32,975 nucleotides of DNA from Paludibacteraceae bacterium. GTDB taxonomy: Bacteria > Bacteroidota > Bacteroidia > Bacteroidales > Paludibacteraceae. A model generated the notes under the pieces. The model did no database searches and was not told where the DNA came from. It was given only the letters and a program-made list of their open reading frames with translations. The stretch covers positions 1-32,975 of the forward strand of contig CAJOFU010000032.1 in NCBI GenBank assembly GCA_905233935.1, in the 5' to 3' direction. Numbering within the stretch: position 1 is the stretch's first letter; every line of letters starts with the position of its first letter. Shown piece by piece: positions 1 through 7,152 of the stretch. A program made the position numbers and the translations under genes.

Positions 1-1617
1 ACCACGCTCATCAGTGACGGCAAGCAGACAAAGAACAGCCTGAGCCGAGATATAAGCGGCAAGATTCAGGTGATCTACACGCACTCTTTCCTCAAACCCG
101 GGCGCAAACTCACGCTCACCGGCAATGCGAACATCAGCAACACGAAGGGGCACACTGATACCTACGCCTACGACAACTTAGGCGATAGCGTGATGGTTAA
201 CCAATATACCAACAGCGGCAACACGGCAGTCGGCTACAGCCTGCGTGCTTCGTTCATCGAGCCGCTGAAAACAAAGGAGCATCTTCTGGAGATAGCTGCA
301 CTATTGAGCGGCAACAACCGCCGTTCGCACAAAGACCAGTATGACATAGGCATCCTCGACACAACGTACAACAACGAGTACAGCAACAACCTGATGAACG
401 ACTTCTATACAGAACAGTTGGAGTTAAACTATCAGTGGAAACACGAGAAGTTCAGCCTGACGGCGGGATTGAAAGGATTGATGTCGCAGACGCACTCGCG
501 CACGTCGTACGGAGGCGTGCTCGTGCGCGATACCTTACGTAATGTGTTTAACTTCGCGCCGAACATCAACTTCCGTTACAAGTTCGGCAAGAAGGAGTTC
601 GCCCGTATCCGCTACAACGGCACGACGCAGCAGCCTACGATCACGCAACTCGAACCAGTGCGCAACAACTCCGACGCGATGTACGAGACGGTGGGTAACC
701 TCGGACTGAACCCTGCCTTCCGCCACAGCTTGCATGTCATGTACTCGAAGTTCGACCAAGACAAGTTCTGGAGCCTGATGACCGGTCTGCACGGCAATGT
801 AACCAAAGACGCGCTCGTAGGCAACTCGCTCTACGACGAAACAGGCAAGCAATACCAGCAAACCGTCAATGCTCAAGACGTACCGTTTGATGTGCGTGCC
901 GACCTGATGTTCAACACGCCGTTTGCCAACAAAATGATGCAGTTCAACACACGCACCGTGGTCAGCTACAACCAGCGCGTAGGATATATATCCTACGGCT
1001 ACACGGCTGCGGAGATTGCTCAGATGATTGAGTCGAACAGTCTTGCACTTGGTGACCGTTCGGTGACAGGCAACGTGCAGGTAGGTGAGAACTTGACGCT
1101 GCGTTTCACGCACGACATAGTTGATGTAGGCGTAACCGGCGCGTTCAACTACAGTTATACGAAGAACAACCTCAGCACCCAAGCACAGACGAACGTGTTC
1201 AACTGGACGGTGACGGGTGATGTGAAATTCAATCTGCCCAAGCAATGGACGATCAGCGCAGACTGCGGTTACACCGCACGTTACGGCTACGGCTTTGACA
1301 ATCCGAACGAGATTCTGCTCAATGCCGCTGTCGCCAAGAGCTGGCGAAACGCCACACTCACGCTCAAGGCATACGACCTGTTGAACCAAAAGAAGAACAT
1401 TGTTCAGGTCGTTGGCGAAAACTATGTGCAGTACAAGGAATATAACACCCTACCCACGTACGTGATGCTTAGTTTCACCTACAAACTCAACCGCATGGGT
1501 AGCCTCAAGGCGAAAGGTTTTGCCGGGCACGTACAAGAAATGATGGAGAGCGGTCAGCAACCCGGCACACCGCCACGTGGAGGCATGCCTCCCGGTCCTC
1601 CGCCGGATATGCGATAA
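1..1617 (+). CDS. TonB-dependent receptor-like outer-membrane beta-barrel protein, C-terminal part (5' end outside window)
   Basis: The reading frame is open from base 1 with no start before the window edge, so this is the C-terminal ~538 residues of a larger protein. The translation is a run of alternating polar/aromatic strands of the type found in Bacteroidetes outer-membrane beta-barrels of the TonB-dependent receptor class. No plug or carboxypeptidase-regulatory domain is visible because the N-terminus is missing. The tail after the last strand is rich in Gly, Pro and Met (GGMPPGPPPDMR), a common ending in this barrel group. The expected role is TonB-energised uptake or outer-membrane scaffolding; the substrate cannot be told. 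A 9-bp hairpin follows the stop codon. The barrel class is clear; its exact subfamily is not. Confidence 0.8.
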   Translation, partial: TTLISDGKQTKNSLSRDISGKIQVIYTHSFLKPGRKLTLTGNANISNTKGHTDTYAYDNLGDSVMVNQYTNSGNTAVGYSLRASFIEPLKTKEHLLEIAALLSGNNRRSHKDQYDIGILDTTYNNEYSNNLMNDFYTEQLELNYQWKHEKFSLTAGLKGLMSQTHSRTSYGGVLVRDTLRNVFNFAPNINFRYKFGKKEFARIRYNGTTQQPTITQLEPVRNNSDAMYETVGNLGLNPAFRHSLHVMYSKFDQDKFWSLMTGLHGNVTKDALVGNSLYDETGKQYQQTVNAQDVPFDVRADLMFNTPFANKMMQFNTRTVVSYNQRVGYISYGYTAAEIAQMIESNSLALGDRSVTGNVQVGENLTLRFTHDIVDVGVTGAFNYSYTKNNLSTQAQTNVFNWTVTGDVKFNLPKQWTISADCGYTARYGYGFDNPNEILLNAAVAKSWRNATLTLKAYDLLNQKKNIVQVVGENYVQYKEYNTLPTYVMLSFTYKLNRMGSLKAKGFAGHVQEMMESGQQPGTPPRGGMPPGPPPDMR

Positions 1618-1622
1618 TTGAC

Positions 1623-1642
1623 CGCAGCCAACCTTGGCTGCG
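1623..1642. other. Intergenic hairpin, CAGCCAA-nn-TTGGCTG family copy 1
   Basis: Perfect 9-bp inverted repeat CGCAGCCAA/TTGGCTGCG with a 2-nt loop, 5 nt after the receptor stop and 16 nt before lgt. No T-tract follows on the plus strand. The same 7-bp core recurs at 22303-22318. It could be a weak terminator, an mRNA-end stabiliser or a dispersed palindrome. Confidence 0.55.
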
Positions 1643-1658
1643 TACAAACATACTATAC

Positions 1659-2582
1659 ATGCATAATTTACTATACATAACATGGAACGTTGACCCCATA
1701 CTGATACATTTCGGTGACGGGGGAATACGTTGGTACGGACTGCTGTGGGCAATCGGCTTGTACCTGTGCTATCTGATACAAGTCAAACTGTACAAACATG
1801 AGAACTGTCCGCCGGATTGGGCTGACAAGATCTTCTTGTGGATGTCGCTTGGCGTAATCATCGGTGCGCGCATCGGTCACTGCTGGTTCTACGAGTGGCA
1901 CGACGTTACGCTACCGTGGATGGCGGGTTATTGCCGCGCAATGAACATCAGCAATGAACCCGTGCAGATCTTCGGATGGCTGATCAAATACCGCAACCCG
2001 TACATCGAGCACCCGTTCTACCTGCTGAAGATATGGGAAGGCGGATTGTCTTCGCACGGAGGAGGAATAGGCTTGATCATCGCTGCGTGGTTGCTCAACC
2101 GCAAGCATTTCTCGAAAGTGCCGAAGTTCCACACCTCGATGATCTGGATCCTCGACCGCTTGTGTATCGGCGTGTGCGTTACGGCTACACTGATCCGTCT
2201 GGGTAACCTGATGAACTCCGAGATATACGGCGGACCGACTGACCTGCCGTGGGGATTCATCTTCGTCAGAGACGGTCAGACCGAGCCTTGTCACCCGACG
2301 CAGATCTACGAGATGCTGTACTGCATTGTGGCACTGATTGTTACGCAGCACATGTACCATTACCACAAAGCCTACCGCCGTGAGGGGCTACTGATCGGCA
2401 CGTTCCTGCTCATTGTGTTCGTCACGCGGTTTATGTTAGAGTTCATCAAGAACGACCAGGAAGCCTTCGAGGCAGGGCATGTGCTGAATATGGGTCAGTG
2501 GCTGAGTATTCCGTTCATCGTGTTTGCCGTGTGGCTGGTTGTGCGCGCCTTCCGTCGACCGCTTAATCCTGATACAGCTTAA
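1659..2582 (+). CDS. lgt: Prolipoprotein diacylglyceryl transferase
   Basis: Lgt transfers diacylglyceryl from phosphatidylglycerol to the lipobox cysteine of prelipoproteins in the inner membrane, the first step of lipoprotein maturation. The 307-aa protein has several membrane segments and the family landmarks: GGLSSHGGGIG around residues 128-138 (catalytic His region), the RLGNLMNSE signature around 179-187 and HPTQIYE around 211-217. The start MHNLLYITWNVDP agrees with the usual N-terminus of Bacteroidetes Lgt. A short insertion between about residues 90 and 125 makes it slightly longer than typical. The stop codon overlaps the ATG of the next gene by one base, which suggests translational coupling. 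Confidence 0.95.
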   Translation: MHNLLYITWNVDPILIHFGDGGIRWYGLLWAIGLYLCYLIQVKLYKHENCPPDWADKIFLWMSLGVIIGARIGHCWFYEWHDVTLPWMAGYCRAMNISNEPVQIFGWLIKYRNPYIEHPFYLLKIWEGGLSSHGGGIGLIIAAWLLNRKHFSKVPKFHTSMIWILDRLCIGVCVTATLIRLGNLMNSEIYGGPTDLPWGFIFVRDGQTEPCHPTQIYEMLYCIVALIVTQHMYHYHKAYRREGLLIGTFLLIVFVTRFMLEFIKNDQEAFEAGHVLNMGQWLSIPFIVFAVWLVVRAFRRPLNPDTA

Positions 2583-3790
2583 TGCGCATACGGCTGGGAT
2601 ATATCATATTGTTTCTATGCCTTACGGCGCAGGCCTTTGCACAGGACACCATCCGCTTGCAGGATCAGCAGCAGACGGTGGAGTTCAGCGATGATGCACT
2701 GCTCCTGGATCTCGTAGCACAACAGAGCCGGATAATTGCCGACTCACTGGCAGAAATCGACAGCACGTATTTTAGTGCCGAAGAGGCGGAGGCAAGGCTG
2801 CTCGCCATGCAGGAACGCATCCGACGCGACTCTATTGTGCGTGACTCGTTGCGCATCGATTCCATACGCCTCGAAGCTCAGCGGATGATCGACGAGATAG
2901 GTCTGCAGACCGAGGTACATGATATACGCATTGAGAAGCATATCTTCCGCGACGAAGAGGAGGATCGCGAAGATATAGTTCGCGCTATACGCCTGCAGTT
3001 CACGCCGTGGTACAAAGAGGCACGTACGCTCGTACAGTTCACGCAGAACTATATCTCGCCGAACTGGTACAAGGGCGGTAACTCCAGTTTAGCATTGCTC
3101 GCGCTGGCGAAAGGGCAGATCAACTACAAGAAGAACAAGTTCGTCTGGGAGAACACCGGCGAGTGGCGCATGGGCATCAGCACAACAGGCAAGTCTGACA
3201 CCGTGCACAAGGTGAACGTCACCGACGACATCTTCAAGATATACTCCAAGGCGGGTTATGAAGTCTATAAACAGTTGTTTGTCGTCGGCTCGGTCGAACT
3301 GCAGACCACCTTCCTGCCCTCGTGGAAGCAAAACAGCATGCAGGTCAAATCCACATTCATGACGCCTATACGATACAACATGGGCGTAGGTATCGATTAT
3401 AAGCCGGTTGACTGGGTGAGTATTAACTTCATGCCGGCTACGTACAAACTCGTGCATGCCACCATCAGCGACTCAACGCGCGTGAATGTCACGGAGTTAG
3501 GTATAGACAAAGGCAAAACAACCTTGTCGGAGTTCGGTAGCGCACTGCGTGTAGAACTGAAGTACAAACCGCTGCGAGAGTTGGAGATCTATTCCCTACT
3601 CTATCTATATACCAACTATCGGCAGGTAGAGTTTGACTGGCAGATTGATGTGGACTTTATCATCAACCGTTTCCTGTCAACCCACTTGACGCTGCACCCG
3701 CGATTTGACTCCACGGTCAAGTCCGATGAGCCGCAGCACTTGCAGTTCAAAGAGTTATTGTCAATAGGATTTAATCACTACTTCAGATGA
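2582..3790 (+). CDS. DUF3078 family outer-membrane-associated protein
   Basis: A 402-aa protein with an N-terminal signal peptide (hydrophobic stretch ending TAQAFAQ). A charged segment rich in Asp/Glu/Arg (residues ~25-135) follows, then a C-terminal half made of beta-strands typical of DUF3078, including the YISPNWYKGGNSS motif around residues 158-170. DUF3078 proteins are specific to Bacteroidetes and their function is not established; the strand pattern suggests an outer-membrane barrel. It overlaps lgt by 1 nt and the next gene by 4 nt (ATGA), so the three genes are probably one transcript. A second DUF3078 protein lies at 22374-23516. Confidence 0.75.
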   Translation: MRIRLGYIILFLCLTAQAFAQDTIRLQDQQQTVEFSDDALLLDLVAQQSRIIADSLAEIDSTYFSAEEAEARLLAMQERIRRDSIVRDSLRIDSIRLEAQRMIDEIGLQTEVHDIRIEKHIFRDEEEDREDIVRAIRLQFTPWYKEARTLVQFTQNYISPNWYKGGNSSLALLALAKGQINYKKNKFVWENTGEWRMGISTTGKSDTVHKVNVTDDIFKIYSKAGYEVYKQLFVVGSVELQTTFLPSWKQNSMQVKSTFMTPIRYNMGVGIDYKPVDWVSINFMPATYKLVHATISDSTRVNVTELGIDKGKTTLSEFGSALRVELKYKPLRELEIYSLLYLYTNYRQVEFDWQIDVDFIINRFLSTHLTLHPRFDSTVKSDEPQHLQFKELLSIGFNHYFR

Positions 3791-5127
3791 AAACATTCGA
3801 AATACCGAAATATCGAAATATCGAAATATCGAAATATCTCATTATCGGTGCCCTACTCTGCTTTGCGGCAGTTTCAACTGCCACCGAGTACATCGGCCGT
3901 GTAGTCGATGAGAAAGGTGTGCCGGTCAGCTACGCCACAGTCTACATGGCGGATGATCCGGTCATCGGTACTGCCACAGGCAGCAACGGACTCTTCCGTT
4001 TGGAGACCAACCTGCCAATCTTCAGCGAACTCATCGTATCGTTCATCGGCTATGAGAAACAGACGTTGCTGCTAAGCGAGCTGCACGAAGATACAACGGT
4101 CATTGTCCTCAAGGAGCAACCTATTCACCTCGAAGAGGTCGTCATTGCCGCCAACCCTGCCAAGCAGAAAAACAAACGCCGTCGGATGCAAGACCTGCTG
4201 GCTGCCGTCTATCGGCAGATGCAGTCGGACTTCCCAATGACCGCCACAGCCTATCACATCGTCAGCGACGTCCGCATGGACGCCGAGGACGAACCGTGGG
4301 GTATGGAACAGATGATCGCGCATGTGGTCGTTCTGCCGCAGCAGGGACATATAGCCAAAGACATGCGTACCGGCAAGAAAGGTTCGATCCCTACCGACTC
4401 CATTCAATTTGTAGCTGAATATTGTAAACGTTTTTTCGATGCGGATAAACGCACACAAGCAGACTCATTTCTTGCTTCCAATGCATTGGAACACATGGAC
4501 AAAAAGCACAAGCAGAAAATGATGCGCCGTGCTGCAAATGCTGTAGATTCAGGAGTTGTTGTGCATCGTGCTTTATTTGCTATGGGCAACATTCGCTACG
4601 ATTTTGAGCAGTCAATGAAAGACATTCGTCATTGGGAAGTAACAAACGAATCTGAAGATGAAACCATTTTAACTCACACAGAAACAATCACTAAATATCT
4701 CGGATGCTTCAAAATGACTTTTCAACGTCATTATATACTAGACTCTCACACATATTCTGTCAAGCGTTTCTCAGAACACGCAGATGTATATGTGACTATT
4801 CCATTCGGCATCAAATTAAATGCAGAACAACTACAAATGCTGAATCTACTAAATATGGGCGAGCAACAAATCGAAAAATTCAGATTAAAACAAATAAGTG
4901 CCTCAGTCGATCTAAATACAATATATCAACATAAGAACGAAGACACATACTTACTAGAGAAAAATATGATAATGAATGCTCACATCGTTGGGGCAAGACA
5001 AGCAGACATTCCTATCCATACAAAAGCAACCCAGCGAGTGACTAAGTTAGAGACAGAAAACGTGCAACCTCTCAAAAAAGATCAAATTACACGGCGAATC
5101 AAACGAGAAATTGTTCCTATTTTATAA
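3787..5127 (+). CDS. CarboxypepD_reg-like domain protein with composition break
   Basis: A 446-aa predicted exported protein. The first ~17 residues are encoded by an 8-bp tandem repeat (3798-3837) and precede a hydrophobic signal segment (YLIIGALLCFAAVSTA). Residues ~36-110 resemble the carboxypeptidase regulatory-like beta-sandwich found in Bacteroidetes surface proteins (YIGRVVDEKGVPVSYATVYM and following). The rest (~125-446) is not recognised; it is charged with no further membrane segment. Base composition changes sharply at about 4400, around residue 205: the first part matches the upstream genes, the second part is A+T-rich like the downstream island. The family call rests on the N-terminal domain only; the protein's function is unknown. 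Confidence 0.7.
   Translation: MKTFEIPKYRNIEISKYLIIGALLCFAAVSTATEYIGRVVDEKGVPVSYATVYMADDPVIGTATGSNGLFRLETNLPIFSELIVSFIGYEKQTLLLSELHEDTTVIVLKEQPIHLEEVVIAANPAKQKNKRRRMQDLLAAVYRQMQSDFPMTATAYHIVSDVRMDAEDEPWGMEQMIAHVVVLPQQGHIAKDMRTGKKGSIPTDSIQFVAEYCKRFFDADKRTQADSFLASNALEHMDKKHKQKMMRRAANAVDSGVVVHRALFAMGNIRYDFEQSMKDIRHWEVTNESEDETILTHTETITKYLGCFKMTFQRHYILDSHTYSVKRFSEHADVYVTIPFGIKLNAEQLQMLNLLNMGEQQIEKFRLKQISASVDLNTIYQHKNEDTYLLEKNMIMNAHIVGARQADIPIHTKATQRVTKLETENVQPLKKDQITRRIKREIVPIL
3798..3837. repeat. Five tandem copies of an 8-bp unit (CGAAATAt/c)
   Basis: Five consecutive 8-bp units CGAAATA(C/T) lie inside the first codons of the 3787 gene, immediately after its overlap with the preceding gene. They encode a non-family N-terminal extension before the signal peptide. 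This is one of several 7/8-bp tandem arrays in the window. Confidence 0.85.
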
Positions 5128-5163
5128 AAAAAATGAAAAATGTCGCACATTTTTATAAAAAAA

Positions 5164-5195
5164 TTTGCATATTAAAAAAAAAAATTGTATCTTTG
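5164..5195 (+). promoter_or_regulatory. Bacteroidetes-type promoter before the structured RNA
   Basis: TTTG at 5164-5167 and TATCTTTG at 5188-5195, 20 nt apart, match the -33/-7 consensus (TTTG, TAnnTTTG) of the phylum's primary sigma factor. Predicted transcription start is near 5201-5203, at the 5' edge of the folded RNA. Confidence 0.8.
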
Positions 5196-5201
5196 CAACC
5201 G

Positions 5202-5484
5202 AAATCTACGCTGGAGGGAGTGTCTCTTCATTTAAGGGTGGATTTTTAGACATATTGAAATAGCGTTTATTGACGCTTTGTTTTGGGCAATCAGAAACTT
5301 CGCAACTTTCGGATACAGAGTCAAATCAAAGAACCAATAGATGCCTATGGGTATGACGTTACTCACACTTGTTGTTCTCAACAAGGTGTTGTCATATCGG
5401 CGTAGGTTTCCTGTTGTTTATTGACTCTATAGGCAATGCGAAGGCCTCTGATTGCGAATAAACAATGAGAGGTCTGCGCTTTTT
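5202..5484 (+). ncRNA. Highly structured ~280-nt RNA: stand-alone small RNA or regulatory leader
   Basis: The stretch between the promoter and a T-tract has no plausible reading frame but many complementary blocks. Stem A pairs 5287-5295 plus 5298-5304 with 5447-5455 plus 5437-5443 (9 and 7 bp). Stem B pairs 5317-5324 with 5421-5428 (8 bp). An apical arm pairs GGTATGAC near 5350 with GTCATATC near 5391-5398 and ends in 5368-5374/5379-5385 (7 bp, 4-nt loop). A small hairpin lies at 5262-5277. Together 5287-5455 folds as one long rod with internal loops. The right arm of stem A overlaps the left arm of the terminator, so the two folds exclude each other. That fits an antitermination leader for the 5571-8320 genes; a free RNA (6S-like rod) is the alternative. 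I do not recognise the family. Confidence 0.6.
5438..5484 (+). terminator. Intrinsic terminator ending the structured RNA
   Basis: GCG-A-AGGCCTCT (5438-5449) pairs with AGAGGTCT-G-CGC (5468-5479), with one A/G mismatch and one G-U pair, followed directly by TTTTT (5480-5484). Its left arm is also used by the long-range stem 5287-5304/5437-5455. Confidence 0.75.
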
Positions 5485-5530
5485 ATGTCTACACATAAAC
5501 AGAAAGGCATAAGCCCCAAATACTAACACT

Positions 5531-5558
5531 TTAAAACCGATGGGCCGATGGGATATAA
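5531..5558 (+). promoter_or_regulatory. Duplicated leader element, copy 1
   Basis: TTAAAACCGATG, then GG, then CCGATGGGATATAA, ending 12 nt before the first ATG of the 5571 gene. A near-identical block precedes the 6408 gene at a similar distance. CCGATG is itself repeated within the element. Function unknown; the position suggests a role in translation or RNA processing. Confidence 0.55.
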
Positions 5559-5570
5559 CCGGCAACAAAA

Positions 5571-5930
5571 ATGATGAAAAAACTATTACTGTTTGTTATT
5601 GGAATTATGACAACAATTAGTATTTCTGCTCAGGTTTGCAGAATTTCCGATTCGAATGACAATGTAGAAGTATTTTCTTGTAACTTGGTAGACAACAATT
5701 CTGCTGTGGCTGTTACGGTTGGAAACGATAGCCAAAACATATCTGCAAATGTAACAATAACTGTAGAAGTGACATATAACAGCTCCACAAAAAAAACATA
5801 TTCTACTAAAGTTATCGCACAACCCAATCAGACTACGGATGTAAAAATTAACATTCAAGAAAAAATTGGCAACTTAACTGCTAAATCTGTAGAAGTTGTA
5901 TCACTTACCGGCACAAAGTGCCTAAAATGA
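5571..5930 (+). CDS. Small secreted beta-rich protein of unknown function
   Basis: A 119-aa protein with a clear signal peptide (MMKKLLLFVIGIMTTISISAQ), so exported. The mature ~98 residues alternate polar and hydrophobic residues in short strands, rich in Val, Thr, Asn and Ser. Three cysteines remain (residues 23, 37 and 117), near both ends of the mature chain, which could form a disulfide. Either of two adjacent ATGs (5571, 5574) could be the start. The gene follows the structured leader and the duplicated element, and is A+T-rich like the rest of the island. I do not recognise the family. It may be a partner or target of the disulfide enzyme encoded at 7439. Confidence 0.7.
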   Translation: MMKKLLLFVIGIMTTISISAQVCRISDSNDNVEVFSCNLVDNNSAVAVTVGNDSQNISANVTITVEVTYNSSTKKTYSTKVIAQPNQTTDVKINIQEKIGNLTAKSVEVVSLTGTKCLK

Positions 5931-5994
5931 ACAAAGAGATTATGTTGTTATAACAAATCCTAATGTTAAATGAAATAATATAGCGAATGTAATT

Positions 5995-6327
5995 ATGAAA
6001 AGAATTATTTTATCTTTAGTAATGGCCTTTGCAACCATCATCTCCGCACATGCAATGTGTATGAATCGCACTTTTACGGCTTATGACGAAGGTGAGTATT
6101 TCGGCAAAATTGTTTTAACGGATAATTGCGAATGCACTATATCCACGGTCGATGGTGAACGATTTACCGGAACATACAATATCAGTAGTAATATAGATCG
6201 TGGAGACCAATGTCAGATAGTCTTTTATTTGTCAAATGGCCAGACTATCAAAGCTACATATGCATGGCCTGTACAAGGAAAGAAGTGTATCCTTCTGGAT
6301 GGATTTGTATTTGAGGCAAGCAACTAA
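5995..6327 (+). CDS. Small secreted cysteine-containing protein of unknown function
   Basis: A 110-aa protein with a signal peptide (MKRIILSLVMAFATIISAHA). The mature part looks like a small beta-sheet domain with GEYFGKIVLTD and FTGTYNISSN strands, and has five cysteines (22, 45, 47, 73, 98). An oxidising environment would be needed for stable disulfides, which fits the CPHC enzyme two kilobases downstream. It lies 64 nt after the previous gene and lacks the duplicated leader element found before its two neighbours. Family not recognised. Confidence 0.7.
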   Translation: MKRIILSLVMAFATIISAHAMCMNRTFTAYDEGEYFGKIVLTDNCECTISTVDGERFTGTYNISSNIDRGDQCQIVFYLSNGQTIKATYAWPVQGKKCILLDGFVFEASN

Positions 6328-6363
6328 CAATATACACAATTGTACATATTCTATTTTTAATTC

Positions 6364-6390
6364 TTAAAACCGATGTCCGATGGGATATAA
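6364..6390 (+). promoter_or_regulatory. Duplicated leader element, copy 2
   Basis: TTAAAACCGATG, then T, then CCGATGGGATATAA, ending 17 nt before the ATG at 6408. It matches the element at 5531-5558 except for the two-base/one-base spacer. Sequence beyond the element diverges, so this is not just a recent gene duplication. Confidence 0.55.
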
Positions 6391-6407
6391 GTGGACAACT
6401 ACTCAAA

Positions 6408-6698
6408 ATGAAAAGATCATTAATGGTTGCCTTATTGGTATTATTCTCAGTCATTGCAATGGCTGTGCCTAGTGGTTTCTATAAGAATTCAGCAGGAAGA
6501 GGAGTGCTGATTAGTGGCAACGAGTTTAATGTATGTAACAAGAATGGTGAAGTTGTTGTGCGTTGGGAAATTGTTGGAGAAAGCAACGGAGAGTTAACTC
6601 TTCGTGCATCAACAGGGGTAACCGCAAAAGCTTCGTGGTGGAAAGAGAATGGTAAGATTTATTTAAATTGGAATTACGATACATATGTTCATGACTAA
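6408..6698 (+). CDS. Small secreted protein of unknown function
   Basis: A 96-aa protein with a signal peptide (MKRSLMVALLVLFSVIAMA) and a mature chain of about 77 residues that reads as a short beta-sheet domain beginning PSGFYKNSAGRGVLISG. It has one cysteine (residue 43) and an aromatic C-terminus. It shares a general style with the two preceding secreted proteins (small, exported, Gly/Thr/Val-rich strands) but no convincing alignment by eye. Preceded by the duplicated leader element. Function unknown. Confidence 0.65.
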   Translation: MKRSLMVALLVLFSVIAMAVPSGFYKNSAGRGVLISGNEFNVCNKNGEVVVRWEIVGESNGELTLRASTGVTAKASWWKENGKIYLNWNYDTYVHD

Positions 6699-6729
6699 AC
6701 GTATTGAATTTTCTGTTATAAATTGACAT

Positions 6730-7152
6730 ATGTCTAACCAACGGGTTATATATATTCTTTTGGGAGCAACGATAATGCTTTTGATTGGCACAAGTATATA
6801 TTATTGTTTCCGTATGCCTATCATGGCTTTCGACATATTCCATATATACCCCAAAGGATTATTAGGTTACAACACAGACAATCCGATTATTTATTTTTTC
6901 GCATTTTGCCTACCAGATGCTCTTTGGTATATGTCATTACTACAAATACAATCATTGTTCTTTGAGGAAAGGGGATGGCTGAACCGCTTACTTGTTGATA
7001 CTGCAATCAGTCTCCCATTCCTCTTGGAAATGGGTCAATTTTTTGGATTCATTTCTGGAACCTTTGATTGGTGGGACATCTTAACGTATTGTATAACTTT
7101 AATTGTATTCTTATGTCTAAGAAAAACTTCTTTATTGCAGCCCTCCAAGTAA
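6730..7152 (+). CDS. VanZ-like small membrane protein
   Basis: A 140-aa protein with four predicted membrane segments (about 7-27, 53-76, 87-109 and 114-132) and a short basic C-terminus. The third-loop pattern ExGQFFGFxSGTFDWWDILTY resembles the VanZ family, whose members often carry an E..Q....G...D..D pattern before the last helix. VanZ lowers susceptibility to teicoplanin by an unknown mechanism. The 3' end overlaps the start of the defensin-like gene by 40 nt, which implies co-expression. In that context an immunity role is an attractive inference, because several CS-alpha-beta defensins bind lipid II. The family call is moderate; the function is speculative. Confidence 0.6.
   Translation: MSNQRVIYILLGATIMLLIGTSIYYCFRMPIMAFDIFHIYPKGLLGYNTDNPIIYFFAFCLPDALWYMSLLQIQSLFFEERGWLNRLLVDTAISLPFLLEMGQFFGFISGTFDWWDILTYCITLIVFLCLRKTSLLQPSK

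Noticed and set aside
535..1389. 284-aa minus-strand ORF opposite the receptor gene
   Set aside because: Antisense to a clear beta-barrel; rich in Val, Arg, His and Cys as typical of shadow frames, with no family motif.
3798..3837. CRISPR-like array
   Set aside because: Units are 8 bp with no spacers; the same holds for the other 7/8-bp arrays.
5202..5484. tmRNA, RNase P RNA or SRP RNA
   Set aside because: None of the conserved sequence blocks of these RNAs is visible. A 6S-like rod remains only a weak alternative because the terminator overlap fits a leader better.
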